Below, piece by piece: positions 28,258 to 38,815 of a DNA stretch of 48,154 nt. Location of the stretch: assembly GCA_028867435.1 (NCBI GenBank), contig JAGWGI010000007.1, positions 1-48,154 of the forward strand, read 5' to 3'. This stretch comes from Microcaldota archaeon (GTDB lineage Archaea; Micrarchaeota; Micrarchaeia; Micrarchaeales; CABMGC01). Under the pieces are notes generated by a model, which saw nothing but the letters and a program-made list of their open reading frames with translations, made no database searches and was not told the origin of the DNA. How positions within the stretch are numbered: position 1 is the stretch's first letter; the number at the start of each line of letters is the position of its first letter. Both the position numbers and the translations under genes were made by a program.

Positions 28258-29188
28258 CAGAGGTATCCGGAGCTTTGTGTGCCAGCTCCTTTAACCCACT
28301 AGGATCTCTAGACTTTTCATAGTGCTCTCTGGACTTGTCTGTGAGTTCATAGATATCGTCTGTTGTTATGCTGGCAGCTATTTCTGGGAAGAAGCTGTGT
28401 TCAAATGGAGCCTTTGCCACTTCCCTGCCATCCATGTTGATCATGTACGCAAGCGAGAAGAGTATGTTGCCAAAGTGCTCAGTCTCAAGGAAATACTCCT
28501 TCCTGTCCCTTGCATGGCCATTTAGGTGTGCGGCCACGTTTTGCATGAAGCGCTTTGTCGGATCGTATTCATAGCAGAAAGTGGAGAGCAACCTGTATTC
28601 CCCATTGGGCTTGTGGTTGCCCTCATCTAGAAGGAGGAACCTCTCATTCTCTATGGGCACACCGTTCACTATCGCCTTGAGCAGCCTCACCGACCTCACG
28701 AGCGCTGCGCCAATCACAAGGGAGACATAGCTGTCCCCATTTGTAATCTCCCGTCCAAGCAAGAGCTGCGGAGCCTGAATCTCTTGCGCTACCTTATTTG
28801 GCAGGTAGGAAATCGAGTCGTAGGGCCTCATTATGTAGATTGCAAGTGCGTCGCACATTATCTCCCTTATCCTATACATCTTGTAGTTTTCCTCACTCTG
28901 GATCATGCTTGGTTCCTTGACAGAGTCGAAGTATGTGAGGGGATTTTTCTTCACATATTCTGAGAGCTCCTTGTCTATTAAGATATGGTTAAACACTATC
29001 TTCTCAAACTTGTAGTCTATGTAGAATTTGTCGTCCCCCTCAATCTTTGCTGCGGAGTTGAACTCAATGTCTGGGTACTTAAACTTTCCGCTGAAAGGAA
29101 CAAGCTTGTTTATCAGCTTTCTCCTAGCATCTTCAAACTGCAGCTTTACCTTAGCCTCCTTCTCCTCCTTTTCACTTCGGGTAATCAT
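28244..29188 (-). CDS. Hypothetical protein (314 aa)
   Basis: Intact ORF overlapping the nth 3' end tail-to-tail; no recognised family. Confidence 0.6.
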   Translation of the reverse strand: MITRSEKEEKEAKVKLQFEDARRKLINKLVPFSGKFKYPDIEFNSAAKIEGDDKFYIDYKFEKIVFNHILIDKELSEYVKKNPLTYFDSVKEPSMIQSEENYKMYRIREIMCDALAIYIMRPYDSISYLPNKVAQEIQAPQLLLGREITNGDSYVSLVIGAALVRSVRLLKAIVNGVPIENERFLLLDEGNHKPNGEYRLLSTFCYEYDPTKRFMQNVAAHLNGHARDRKEYFLETEHFGNILFSLAYMINMDGREVAKAPFEHSFFPEIAASITTDDIYELTDKSREHYEKSRDPSGLKELAHKAPDTSANSS

Positions 29189-29291
29189 CGAACCTTTAGA
29201 GCATCGATTGGGACCTTTTTATACCTCGCCTCATTATTCGTATGCCAAAAGCTGGATTTGTATTTTTCTGCGGTAAAGGGCTGGGGAAAGG

Positions 29292-29306
29292 CTTAAAAAT
29301 ATTAAA
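29292..29306 (+). promoter_or_regulatory. Probable TATA box for the ATP synthase operon
   Basis: cttaaaaatattaaa about 100 nt upstream of the atpH start, implying a leader of roughly 75-85 nt. Confidence 0.4.
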
Positions 29307-29405
29307 ATCGCTATATTTGCGTAAGTCTTTGACTTCTAAGCCTTGGAATTCCTAACTTTTCAAGCTAGCTGATATCAGGGAATAGAGTCATAAAAGGTGG
29401 TCCGA

Positions 29406-29735
29406 ATGGACAAGGAAATGAAAGCGATTAGCGAAGTTCAAGAAGCCGAAGGAGAGGCAAAAAGGATGCTCGAGAAGGCTGCTATGCACAAGCAAAAGCA
29501 GATAGAGGACGCCGGCCAAAAGGCCAGGGAGATGGTCGAGGCCGCAGAGGCCGAGGCTAAGGCTGAAGCTGAGAAGACGGTTGAGAAGATCGCAAAGGAG
29601 CTGGAATCCCTCAAGGCTGAAGAGGAGAAGAAGACTAGGAAGATGGTCGAAGATATAAAGCGGGAGAAGCTGCCCCAGAACAGGATAAAGAAGATTTCTG
29701 AAGAGATTTCAAGCGCAATAGCCGGTGCTGACTGA
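29406..29735 (+). CDS. atpH: A-type ATP synthase subunit H
   Basis: Charged coiled coil MDKEMKAISEVQEAEGEAKRMLEKA...AREMVEAAEAEAKAEAEK at the head of the operon. Confidence 0.8.
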   Translation: MDKEMKAISEVQEAEGEAKRMLEKAAMHKQKQIEDAGQKAREMVEAAEAEAKAEAEKTVEKIAKELESLKAEEEKKTRKMVEDIKREKLPQNRIKKISEEISSAIAGAD

Positions 29736-31585
29736 TGTTAAGAACAGAACCTATGCAGAAGGTAAGGATGCTCTTTCTAGAAAACGAGAGGGACACTGTC
29801 GTGGAGTTTCTTCACGGGCAGGGGATCCTAGACTTCAGGAGGAGCAAGCTTGAGCTTGGCGACGTCCAGTCTTCATCGTTGCCGTCCATATCAGATGCGC
29901 TCATAAGGGTGAATGGCGCGCTAGGGATTCTTAAGGCCCAAGTGGTAAAGCAGATCCACCATGTGAAGACTGAGGAGCTTGTCAAGAAGGTAAGGAACTC
30001 ATCATACATAGACCAGATATTCAAGCTTGGCGACAGACAGAGGGAGATAAGCGAGGACGAATCAGGCCTTGCGTATGCTCAGAGGGTTTCAGGCTACTTT
30101 TCAGCCACCGGAATCGATTTTTCAAAGCTAAACTCTGATGTGCTCGCGTTCAAGGCGGTGCTTGCCGAGAACAAGGATGCGCAGAAAGTGGTCGAAGCAA
30201 TAAAGGCGGCAAAGCTTAACAGCAGCTGCGTAACGAACCTGGCAGACAAGAAAAAGACGCTGGTATTTATCGCCTACGACAAGGCAAAGAGCATTGAGGA
30301 TGCCCTAAGGCCGTTCCAGCTTGACGAGATCGACATAAAGTCGAAGTACCTCAAGGGGACTGTAGAGCAGATCCTTGAAAACGTGAGGAAGACGCGAGAG
30401 TCGCATATTTTTGAGGGCAAGAAGATCGAACATGAGCTTTTGGAGCTTGGCGCAAAGCACTACTCAGAGCTTGCCAGCTACAAGGAGATGCTAGAGATAG
30501 AGTCACAGAGAGCAGGTGCTGCTTCGAATTTCAAGAAGACAGAGAAGGTTTTCGTTGTTGAAGGCTGGCTTCCTGAAAAGAAATACGAGCAGTTTGTCGG
30601 CGAGCTCTTCAAATTCACAAAGAACAGGTGCTATGTTGAGAAGGTGGATGACAAGGAGCTGGCACCAACACTTGTCAACAGGCCGGGCTTTCTTAGGCCT
30701 TTTGACTATCTCATGGAGTTCTACTCTGTACCCAGAAGCGACGAGATTGACCCAACCTGGATATTCATAATCTCATTCCCTATATTCTATGGGCTGATGG
30801 TCAGCGATGCGGGATATGGAATACTCTCCCTACTCTTCTCCACCTGGATAACAAGGAAAACGAATCCCGAGGGGATAATGTACAACTCTGCCAAGGTCTG
30901 GCAGCTAAGTTCTATTTCGGCGATTTTCTTTGGGTTCCTCTCAAACCAGTACCTTGGATTTAGGCTAAACCAATACTTCACTACTTTCACAGGCTTTGAT
31001 TGGGTGAAGGACGCAACCACCATACTGCTGCTCACCATAGTTTTCGGGCTCGTGCAGGTCATACTTGGATTCATCTTCAGCTTCTACAACAACTGGGGCA
31101 AGGGCCATAAGAAGGCTGCGATAAGCAAGCTTACCTCTATACTAACGATACTGGTAGGGATAGTGGCGGTCTATGGATTCTTTACCGGCGCCAGCTACAT
31201 GATACCCTTTGGCATACTCATGTTGATACTGCTGATAATAACAGGAGCGCTAAGCGGGATTGAGGCAAGCGAGATAACCAACCTGATGACCCATCCTCTA
31301 AGCTATGCAAGGATTCTTGGATTCGGGCTTGCCAGCGTTATAATAGCAATGCTAATAGACAACGCATTCACTCCGAGCTTCCACTACGGTATATTGGGGT
31401 TCATAGGTTTCACGATAATCTTCATATTGCTTCACTTCGTTAACATGATACTCGGAATATTCGAAGGATTAATACAAGGCGTAAGGCTCAACTTCGTTGA
31501 GTTCTTCTCAAAGTTCTACTCTGGAGGGGGCATAAAGTTCAGGCCTTTCTCATACAAGAGGATTAATACTAAAGAAAATGAATAA
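29735..31585 (+). CDS. atpI: A-type ATP synthase subunit I
   Basis: PMQKVRMLFLENERDTVVEFLHGQGILDFR; C-terminal multi-TM domain with FPIFYGLMVSDAGYGILSLLFS and GLIQGVRLNFVEFFSKFYSGGGIKFRPFS. Confidence 0.95.
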   Translation: MLRTEPMQKVRMLFLENERDTVVEFLHGQGILDFRRSKLELGDVQSSSLPSISDALIRVNGALGILKAQVVKQIHHVKTEELVKKVRNSSYIDQIFKLGDRQREISEDESGLAYAQRVSGYFSATGIDFSKLNSDVLAFKAVLAENKDAQKVVEAIKAAKLNSSCVTNLADKKKTLVFIAYDKAKSIEDALRPFQLDEIDIKSKYLKGTVEQILENVRKTRESHIFEGKKIEHELLELGAKHYSELASYKEMLEIESQRAGAASNFKKTEKVFVVEGWLPEKKYEQFVGELFKFTKNRCYVEKVDDKELAPTLVNRPGFLRPFDYLMEFYSVPRSDEIDPTWIFIISFPIFYGLMVSDAGYGILSLLFSTWITRKTNPEGIMYNSAKVWQLSSISAIFFGFLSNQYLGFRLNQYFTTFTGFDWVKDATTILLLTIVFGLVQVILGFIFSFYNNWGKGHKKAAISKLTSILTILVGIVAVYGFFTGASYMIPFGILMLILLIITGALSGIEASEITNLMTHPLSYARILGFGLASVIIAMLIDNAFTPSFHYGILGFIGFTIIFILLHFVNMILGIFEGLIQGVRLNFVEFFSKFYSGGGIKFRPFSYKRINTKENE

Positions 31586-31833
31586 TGGTGAATTATGTGG
31601 CAGTAGATATAGGAGCTGCAGTAGCAGCAATTGGAGCGGGAATAGCAATCGCGGGAGGAGCAATCGGTACAGGAGTGGCACAATCGGCAATAGGTAGCGC
31701 CGGTCTGGGGCTCATAGCAGAGAAACCAGAGGAACTGGGAAGAGTGCTTTTGTTCCTGGTGCTTCCTGAGACGCTGCTCATCTTCGGATTCGTGATTGCG
31801 ATTCTGATAATGCTCTACGCCGGAATCGTATAA
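31585..31833 (+). CDS. atpK: A-type ATP synthase proteolipid subunit K (c-ring)
   Basis: Two TM hairpin, GIAIAGGAIGTGVAQSAIGSAG...LPETLLIFGFVIAIL with ion-binding Glu. Confidence 0.93.
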   Translation: MVNYVAVDIGAAVAAIGAGIAIAGGAIGTGVAQSAIGSAGLGLIAEKPEELGRVLLFLVLPETLLIFGFVIAILIMLYAGIV

Positions 31834-31844
31834 GGGCGGAGCAA

Positions 31845-32501
31845 ATGTCACTCCATGAAATAAAGGAAAGGATCCTCAAGGAGGCGCAGCTAAGCGCAGA
31901 CTCCACCTCAGAGGAAGGCAAGAACGAGAGCTCTAGGATACTCTCGGAGGCACGGGAGAGGTCAAAGCGCATACGCGATGAAGCCGCAAAGGAGCTCGCA
32001 CTCAAAATCGAGCTGATGAGGCGAGAGCATGGTGCTGGAGTGGAGATAGAGCGCAACAACGCCATGCTCCTTGCCAGAGAGCAGGTGATAGATGCAAATT
32101 TGGGCAGTGTCAGGAGGGCAATCTCCACATCGATCATTAGGAAGGGCTACGACAAGGTGCTAAGGAAGGCGCTTGCTGCGGCGAAGGAGATCTCAAATGG
32201 CAACGACCTGTTCATAGTCGCAAACAAGTCGCTAAAGCCTGCCCTTGAGAAGATGGGGTACTCGGTGCAGCTCTCCAGCATTGAGGGAGTTGTGATCCAG
32301 AGCAGGAACGGCTCGATAAAGATGGATGCGAGCGTAGATACGCTGCTAAACAACAACATGGAGATGATAAAGAGCGCAATCGCAAGGGAGGTATTTGGCG
32401 GCAAGGTGCCAAAGCCCGCAAAGCAGGAACGTAAGAAGCCTAGGGCTGCAAAGCCGAAGAGGGCGAAGAAGGCCACGGGAAAGAAGAAGAGGGGTAAGTG
32501 A
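31845..32501 (+). CDS. atpE: A-type ATP synthase subunit E
   Basis: Coiled-coil N-terminus; C-terminus ESIEGVVIQSRNGSIKMDASVDTLLNN-like motif (SSIEGVVIQSRNGSIKMDASVDTLL); operon position. Confidence 0.88.
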   Translation: MSLHEIKERILKEAQLSADSTSEEGKNESSRILSEARERSKRIRDEAAKELALKIELMRREHGAGVEIERNNAMLLAREQVIDANLGSVRRAISTSIIRKGYDKVLRKALAAAKEISNGNDLFIVANKSLKPALEKMGYSVQLSSIEGVVIQSRNGSIKMDASVDTLLNNNMEMIKSAIAREVFGGKVPKPAKQERKKPRAAKPKRAKKATGKKKRGK

Positions 32502-33577
32502 ACATGCCAGTAGCTGGTTACGAAGCGGCGAGCATATACGGATACTCAACTGCCAGGGTGAAGGCGATGGAATCGAGACTGATTAGCAAGACTACAATGC
32601 AAAGCATAGTGAACTCTAAGGACGTTGCCGCAATGCTTGCGATACTCTTCCAAACCGATTACAAAAAGAACCTTGAGGATTTTGGGGGAGTGAACCTTAG
32701 ATCCGATCTGATAGACTTCGCCCTCTCAAAGAACCTGGCTGCCAATGTGCACAAGCTGATAACTATAACCCCGATAACCCAGAAGGGGATGATACGCTCG
32801 ATAGTAGGCAAATGGGACCTCTACAATGTGAAGCTTGCGATCGACGCAAAGGAGAGAGGAAGGGGCTTTGCGGACATCTCAAGATACGTGATAGACCACG
32901 GGATCTACAACGCGCAGGAGCTGCGGGAGGTCATGAGCGAACCGAATGTCGAAAGCATGCTGCAGAGGATGATGATCAACTCGCCATACAAGGCGATGCT
33001 AGCTACTGTGCTTGAGGACTACAGGAAGGAGAAGAGCGCGACAAGGGCCGGGGCGCTCATAGACAAGCTCTACTACAAGCAGCTTGGATCGATAATAACA
33101 AAGCTCCTCGACCTGCACTACGAGTCTGCGCTGATAATAAAGTCGGACATAGATATGCGAAACCTGCTGATGCTTATCAGGGCCAAGAAGTACTCCATGA
33201 AGTTCGAGGACCTAAGGGAGATACTCATAGAGAACGGCTCGCTCAAGGCAAACCAGCTCCGCGAGATATACGAGGGCGCCAAGGACATGGAGTCGCTTGT
33301 TAAGGAGATAAAGGTTTTTGACCTCGCCGCAGCACTTGAAAGCTACAAGAGCGGGAAGGGCAAGGAGATGCTATTATTTGAGATAGCAATGCGCAATGCC
33401 ATATTTAGCAAGGCGATGAGCCTGCTAAAGCACAGCGTGCTCTCCTTTGGAACGATGGTGGCTTATGCGTATATGAAGGAGATAGAGGTCTTCACTCTCA
33501 GGATTGCAATAAAGGGGAAGGCCTACGAGCTGGGACAGGACGAGATTTCAAAGATGATAGTATGGAAGGCAGAGTAG
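32498..33577 (+). CDS. atpC: A-type ATP synthase subunit C
   Basis: AASIYGYSTARVKAMESRLISKTTMQSIVNSKDVAAMLAILFQTDY; operon position. Confidence 0.9.
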   Translation: MNMPVAGYEAASIYGYSTARVKAMESRLISKTTMQSIVNSKDVAAMLAILFQTDYKKNLEDFGGVNLRSDLIDFALSKNLAANVHKLITITPITQKGMIRSIVGKWDLYNVKLAIDAKERGRGFADISRYVIDHGIYNAQELREVMSEPNVESMLQRMMINSPYKAMLATVLEDYRKEKSATRAGALIDKLYYKQLGSIITKLLDLHYESALIIKSDIDMRNLLMLIRAKKYSMKFEDLREILIENGSLKANQLREIYEGAKDMESLVKEIKVFDLAAALESYKSGKGKEMLLFEIAMRNAIFSKAMSLLKHSVLSFGTMVAYAYMKEIEVFTLRIAIKGKAYELGQDEISKMIVWKAE

Positions 33578-33918
33578 CAAACAACGAGTACAAGATAGCT
33601 GTAGTCGGCAGCCCGCTGCTTGCCACAGGCTCAAAGCTTGCTGGCATACCAGATGCCTTCACCGTCTCAGAGCCAGAGGAGATAGAGGGAACTATGAGAA
33701 CCTTGATGCAAAAGGAGGAGATAGGGATAATTGTAATAACCGAGAGGAGCATGAGGAAGATAAGGGACAGGAAGCTGATTCATGCAATAGACACGAGCCT
33801 GCGGCCGCTCATAATAGACGTGCCAGACTACAACGAGCCGGAGAAGGAGGCTGATGCGCTAAGGAGGCTGATACTAAGGGCGATAGGGATTGATATTAAC
33901 AAGATGTCAAAGAGATGA
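33562..33918 (+). CDS. atpF: A-type ATP synthase subunit F
   Basis: NEYKIAVVGSPLLATGSKLAGI...EEIGIIVITERSMRKI; operon position. Confidence 0.9.
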   Translation: MEGRVANNEYKIAVVGSPLLATGSKLAGIPDAFTVSEPEEIEGTMRTLMQKEEIGIIVITERSMRKIRDRKLIHAIDTSLRPLIIDVPDYNEPEKEADALRRLILRAIGIDINKMSKR

Positions 33919-33927
33919 AGTGATTTT

Positions 33928-35691
33928 TTGGGAACAATAGAGAAAATTGCAGGGCCGCTGGTTGTGGCAAAGCAGATGCTCGGAAGCAACATGTATGATG
34001 TAGTGAGGGTAGGGGATGCCAAGCTGATAGGGGAGGTAATACAGCTCAGAAAGGACAAGGCCATAATACAGGTATATGAGGACACTACCGGGCTCAGGCC
34101 TGGCGAAACGGTAACAACTACAGGGCTGCCGCTTTCCGTGGAGCTTGCCCCTGGAATACTTGGCAAGATATACGATGGTGTTCAAAGGCCGCTTGACTCA
34201 ATCGAAAAGAAATCAGGCAGTTTCATAGGCAAGGGAATAGAGGTCAGCCCGCTTGACAAGAAGAAGAAATGGAAGTTCACATCCACTGCCAAGAAGGGCG
34301 TTCATATTAGCGAGGGCTCGATAATCGGCCATGTGCAGGAAACCGAGCTGATAAAGCACTACATAATGGTGCCAAAGGGAGTGGAGGGAACCCTTGAGAG
34401 AATAAAAGAGGGCAGCTTCACAATAGAAGAGGAGATCGCAGTAGTTAGGGGCAAGAGCAAATCCCACAGCCTGAATATGATCCAAAGGAGAGCAGTTAGG
34501 ATCCCGCAGGGGTTCAAAAGCAAGTTCAGATCCGCTGAGCCGCTGGTCACAGGGCAGAGGGTTGTCGACACCTTCTTCCCAGTTGCAAAGGGCGGGACCG
34601 CAGCAGTGCCTGGACCTTTTGGGAGTGGAAAGACAGTGATCCAACACCAGCTCGCAAAATATTCTGACGCTGATATAGTGGTGTATGTGGGCTGCGGCGA
34701 GAGGGGGAACGAGATGACAGAGGTTCTGGTAGAATTCCCGCACCTGCTTGACCCAAAAACCAACAAGCCGCTAATCGAGAGGACAGTGCTAATAGCCAAC
34801 ACTAGCAACATGCCTGTGGCTGCAAGGGAGGCTAGCATCTATACTGGTATAACACTGGCGGAATACTTCAGGGACATGGGATACAACATAGCGCTCATGG
34901 CAGACTCAACGTCAAGGTGGGCAGAGGCCATGAGGGAGATGTCTGCAAGGCTTGAGGAGATGCCTGGGGAAGAGGCGTATCCAGCGTATTTGCCAAAGAG
35001 GCTAGCAGAGTTCTATGAGAGGGCAGGGAAAGTGGAGAGCAGGAACGGGAAAGTAGGCTCGATAACGGTTATAGGCGCTGTGTCGCCGGCCGGAGGGGAC
35101 ACCTCGGAGCCGGTATCGCAGGGAACGCTCAGGGTAACCAAGGTGTTCTGGGCTCTTGATGCATCGCTTGCCAGCTCAAGGCACTTCCCGTCCATCAACT
35201 GGCTAAACAGCTACTCGCTTTATTTAGGCTCGTTTCACGAATGGTATGTGAAGAATGTCGGGGAGATGTTCCCAGAAAACAGGCAGAACGCAATGAAGCT
35301 GCTCCAGCATGAGGCTGAACTAAAAGACATAGTGCAGCTCGTGGGAGCAGATGCGCTTCCTGATACCGAGAGGGTGGTGCTCGAAGTTGGAAGGATGATA
35401 AGGGAGGATTTCCTCAGGCAGAGCGCGTTCGACCAGATAGATGCATACACAAGCCTTGAAAAGCAAAAACTCATGCTAGACAACATACTCTACTTTGGAA
35501 AGAGAGCGGACGAGGCTGCAAAGCGAGGCGTGCCTGCAGACAAGATCACAAGCATGAAGGTGCGAGGCGAGATCTCTAGGATGAAAGAGTGGATCGAGAA
35601 GGATGCAGAGGCATCGGCAAAGAAAGTAAGGGCAGGAATAGATGCGGAGTTCGACGCGCTGGTTAGGGAGGAGGCAGTTGCAGCGAAATAG
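33928..35691 (+). CDS. atpA: A-type ATP synthase catalytic subunit A
   Basis: [17 protein letters not shown]-loop [83 protein letters not shown]. Confidence 0.98.
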   Translation: MGTIEKIAGPLVVAKQMLGSNMYDVVRVGDAKLIGEVIQLRKDKAIIQVYEDTTGLRPGETVTTTGLPLSVELAPGILGKIYDGVQRPLDSIEKKSGSFIGKGIEVSPLDKKKKWKFTSTAKKGVHISEGSIIGHVQETELIKHYIMVPKGVEGTLERIKEGSFTIEEEIAVVRGKSKSHSLNMIQRRAVRIPQGFKSKFRSAEPLVTGQRVVDTFFPVAKGGTAAVPGPFGSGKTVIQHQLAKYSDADIVVYVGCGERGNEMTEVLVEFPHLLDPKTNKPLIERTVLIANTSNMPVAAREASIYTGITLAEYFRDMGYNIALMADSTSRWAEAMREMSARLEEMPGEEAYPAYLPKRLAEFYERAGKVESRNGKVGSITVIGAVSPAGGDTSEPVSQGTLRVTKVFWALDASLASSRHFPSINWLNSYSLYLGSFHEWYVKNVGEMFPENRQNAMKLLQHEAELKDIVQLVGADALPDTERVVLEVGRMIREDFLRQSAFDQIDAYTSLEKQKLMLDNILYFGKRADEAAKRGVPADKITSMKVRGEISRMKEWIEKDAEASAKKVRAGIDAEFDALVREEAVAAK

Positions 35692-35699
35692 GTGATGGC

Positions 35700-37079
35700 A
35701 TGAACTTAGAAATAGAATACAAAACAATAGAAAGCGTTGCAGGCCCTCTGGTAGTTGTAAAGCAGGTAAGGAACGCATCGTACAACGAGATTGTAAGGAT
35801 AAATATGACAAACGGTGAGTCGAGGCTCGGGCAGGTGCTTGAGACTGGGGAGGGCTACGCAGTTGTGCAGGTGTTCGGACCTACAAACGGCATCAACATA
35901 GACAAGACCTCGGTGACCTTCCTTGGGGACACCTTCAGGTTCGGGGTATCTGAGCAGATGTTCGGAAGGGTGTTCAACGGCCAGGGAAAGCCAATTGACG
36001 TCAAGGCCGATGTCGCATACGAGGAGAAGTTCGATGTCAACGGCGAACCGATAAACCCGGTATCCAGAACCCTGCCCAGCGACTTCATAGAAACAGGGGT
36101 GTCAGCAATAGACGGCCTGATAACCCTTGTCAGGGGGCAGAAGCTTCCGATATTTTCCGGTTCCGGATTGCCCCACAACGAGCTTGCCGCGCAGGTGGCA
36201 AAGCAAGCAAGGGTCAAGGGAAGCAGCGAGCATTTCGCAGTGGTGTTTGCAGGGATTGGCATAACATACGACGATGCCACGTTCTTCATCAACGAGTTCA
36301 AGAAGACCGGGTCGCTTAGCAGGACTGTGGCGTTCATCAATTTGGCAGACGACCCAAGCATAGAGAGGATACTTACGCCAAGGATAGCACTCACGACCGC
36401 CGAGTTCCTTGCGTACAGAAAGGGCTACCATGTGCTTGTCATACTAAATGATATGACCAACTACGCAGAAGCGCTTAGGGAGCTGGCAAGCGCAAGGGAG
36501 GAGGTGCCGGGGAGGAGGGGATATCCCGGTTATATGTACACTGACCTTGCCTCGATATACGAGCGCGCAGGCATAATAAGGAACGGAAAAGGGAGCATAA
36601 CGCAGCTTGACGTGGTGACCATGCCAGGAGACGATGTGACGCATCCGATACCTGACCTTACCGGGTACATAACCGAGGGCCAGATATTTTTGAGCAGGGA
36701 TCTTGCCAACAGAGGGATCTACCCTGCGATAAACCCTCTCGGCTCGCTCTCAAGGCTAATGAACAACGGAATAGGGGCAGGGAAGACAAGGGAGGATCAC
36801 CGGGGCGTGGCAGACCAGCTCTACGGTGCTTACGCAAAGGCGCAGGATGCAAAGAACCTGAGCTCGGTAGTCGGGGCCGAGGCCCTGAGCGAGGCTGACA
36901 AGACCTACCTCAAGTTCGGCGAGGACTTCGAGAAGAGGTTCATCGGCCAGGGAAGGGACGAGAACAGGAGTGTTGAGGATACACTAAACATCGGATGGGA
37001 CCTGCTCTCATACCTAAAGGAGGAGGACCTCAACAGGATAAAGAAGGAGTACATAGCAAGGTATTACAAGAAGCAGTGA
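35700..37079 (+). CDS. atpB: A-type ATP synthase subunit B
   Basis: [68 protein letters not shown]. Confidence 0.98.
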   Translation: MNLEIEYKTIESVAGPLVVVKQVRNASYNEIVRINMTNGESRLGQVLETGEGYAVVQVFGPTNGINIDKTSVTFLGDTFRFGVSEQMFGRVFNGQGKPIDVKADVAYEEKFDVNGEPINPVSRTLPSDFIETGVSAIDGLITLVRGQKLPIFSGSGLPHNELAAQVAKQARVKGSSEHFAVVFAGIGITYDDATFFINEFKKTGSLSRTVAFINLADDPSIERILTPRIALTTAEFLAYRKGYHVLVILNDMTNYAEALRELASAREEVPGRRGYPGYMYTDLASIYERAGIIRNGKGSITQLDVVTMPGDDVTHPIPDLTGYITEGQIFLSRDLANRGIYPAINPLGSLSRLMNNGIGAGKTREDHRGVADQLYGAYAKAQDAKNLSSVVGAEALSEADKTYLKFGEDFEKRFIGQGRDENRSVEDTLNIGWDLLSYLKEEDLNRIKKEYIARYYKKQ

Positions 37080-37083
37080 GCAC

Positions 37084-37716
37084 TTGAAAAGACTAAACCC
37101 GACAAGAATGAACCTTCTCATCACAAAGAGGATGAAGGGCATGGCAAAGAAGGGCCACGACATACTCGAGAGGAAGAAAGAGGTTCTTGTCATTGAGTTC
37201 ATGAAGCTGCTCCAGCAGTCCAAAAACGACAGGTCGTACCTCTACCAGCTCATACAAAAGGCGTATAAGAGCGTTGCGATAGCCTCAACTTATGTTGGCG
37301 ACTTCGAGCTCGAGAAGGTTGCAGCGCACGTGAGCAAGAGTGCCCCGGTGAGGATAACCTTAAAGAACATCATGGGGGTTAGGGTGCCTGAGATAAGCAG
37401 GTCAGAGGGCAGCATAGGGCTTCTTAATAGGGGTTATAGCATAATCACTACGAGCACCGCAGTGGATGATGTGAGCGATTCTTTCCAGGAAGTTGAGAAC
37501 GCGATAATAGACATAGCCAAGAGAGAGCAGGGGCTTAAGAGAATAGTGATCGAGATAGACAAGACCAAGAGGAGAGTCAATGCTCTTGAGTACGTGATAA
37601 TGCCAGGGCTTGATGCCCAGCGCAAATACATTGCGATGAGGCTCGAGGAGGTGGATAGGGACATGTTCTCGGCGCTAAAGCACGTAAAGAAAAGGCTTGC
37701 AAAGGTGGAGCAATGA
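37084..37716 (+). CDS. atpD: A-type ATP synthase subunit D
   Basis: LNPTRMNLLITKRMKGMAKKGHDILERKKEVLVIEF; RRVNALEYVIMPGLDAQRKYIAMRLEEVDRDMFSALKHVKK. Confidence 0.95.
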   Translation: MKRLNPTRMNLLITKRMKGMAKKGHDILERKKEVLVIEFMKLLQQSKNDRSYLYQLIQKAYKSVAIASTYVGDFELEKVAAHVSKSAPVRITLKNIMGVRVPEISRSEGSIGLLNRGYSIITTSTAVDDVSDSFQEVENAIIDIAKREQGLKRIVIEIDKTKRRVNALEYVIMPGLDAQRKYIAMRLEEVDRDMFSALKHVKKRLAKVEQ

Positions 37717-38393
37717 ACAGCGCCTGCCTCTTCAGCGGGGGCAAGGATTCCGCGCTCGCGCTGCACAGGGCAATTGAACAGGGAATAAAAATCGATCTGC
37801 TTCTTACCATGAAGTCAAAGAACCAGTTCAGCTACATGTTCCATTACCCGAACATAGAAACCACAAGGCTGCAGGCAGAGGCTCTGGGGATAAAACAGGT
37901 TTTCGTTGAGACCAAGGGAATCAAGGAGGAGGAGTTAGCCGACCTTGAAAGGGCTCTATTAGAGAACAATGTGAAGGTGCTTGTGACTGGTGCGGTTGCA
38001 AGCACGTACCAGAAGGACAGGATTGAGGCAATAGGAAAAAAGTTAGGCATAGATGTAATATCACCCTTGTGGCACATTGAACCTGTAAAGGAACTCAAGG
38101 AGCTCACAGAGAATTTTGAGGTAATAATTACGCAGGTTAGCGCAGAAGGGCTTGATGAAACTTTTCTTGGGAAGAGGATCGACAGTGAGATGATTGAAAG
38201 GCTCAAGGCGGTGAGCAAGAAGCACGGAATTAACATGCTTTTCGAGGGAGGGGAGGCCGAGACATTCGTGCTTGACGCCCCGTTGTTTAAAAAGAGGATA
38301 GTTATAGATCAAGCAAAAATGGTGCGTGAAGGACAGATAGGCAGGTATCTGATTAACAGGGCGCATCCTGAAGAGAAAAACAGAGATAGATGA
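37713..38393 (+). CDS. dph6: Diphthine--ammonia ligase (Dph6, ATP-PPase)
   Basis: SACLFSGGKDSALALHRA; MFHYPNIETTRLQAEALGI; VTGAVASTYQKDRIE; GLDETFLGKRID; LFEGGEAETFVLDAPLF. Confidence 0.92.
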   Translation: MNSACLFSGGKDSALALHRAIEQGIKIDLLLTMKSKNQFSYMFHYPNIETTRLQAEALGIKQVFVETKGIKEEELADLERALLENNVKVLVTGAVASTYQKDRIEAIGKKLGIDVISPLWHIEPVKELKELTENFEVIITQVSAEGLDETFLGKRIDSEMIERLKAVSKKHGINMLFEGGEAETFVLDAPLFKKRIVIDQAKMVREGQIGRYLINRAHPEEKNRDR

Positions 38394-38399
38394 TTTGGC

Positions 38400-38555
38400 A
38401 TGAAAATACTTGTAACCGGCGCTAATGGCTATCTGGGCGGTAGATTATACCAAGATCTTAGGGAAGACTTTGAAACGTATGGCACTTACAATAGGGAAAA
38501 GCTGTTTCCAGAATTGGTAAAAATGGATATGGCACCCCCTTTTCCCTTTTCATGA
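38400..38555 (+). pseudogene. N-terminal fragment of an NAD(P)-dependent sugar epimerase/RmlD-like SDR
   Basis: Direct translation MKILVTGANGYLGGRLYQDLREDFETYGTYNREKLFPELVKMDMAPPFPFS*: Rossmann TGANGYLGGRL followed by loss of similarity and a stop; no remaining domain found in the window. Confidence 0.75.
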
Positions 38556-38724
38556 GCTTGATTATTTCGTTTCCGTCACTTAGTATTATCTTCTTGGCTT
38601 TCTCAAACTCCATCTTATCCTTGTTTATCACAGCCCTTTGCACTGTTCCGTATATTACAGCTATGTTTAGCTTCCCCATTATATCAAACAACCTCTTTCT
38701 TAGCCATTTAAATTCTTTACTCAT
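38458..38724 (-). CDS. Doubtful small ORF, possibly a gene fragment
   Basis: Start-proximal part MSKEFKWLRKRLFDIMGKLNIAVIYGTVQRAVINKDKMEFEKAKKIILSDGNEIIKLMKREKGVPYPF looks protein-like; the C-terminus runs antisense into the epimerase fragment. Confidence 0.3.
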   Translation of the reverse strand: MSKEFKWLRKRLFDIMGKLNIAVIYGTVQRAVINKDKMEFEKAKKIILSDGNEIIKLMKREKGVPYPFLPILETAFPYCKCHTFQSLP

Positions 38725-38815
38725 AAGGCGTTTTGATGGTTTTCTTTGAAGGAGAGTCTGGCAAAAATCTGTAAAAATCAGAAGATTTAATAAGGACTTT
38801 GTGGTAAATTACATT

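Noticed and set aside
22130-29260. Shared word GCCAAAAGCyrGATTTG upstream of the minus-strand genes ending at 22079 and 29188
   Set aside because: A ~17/19 match between two places in 48 kb is expected by chance; surrounding sequence is not similar.
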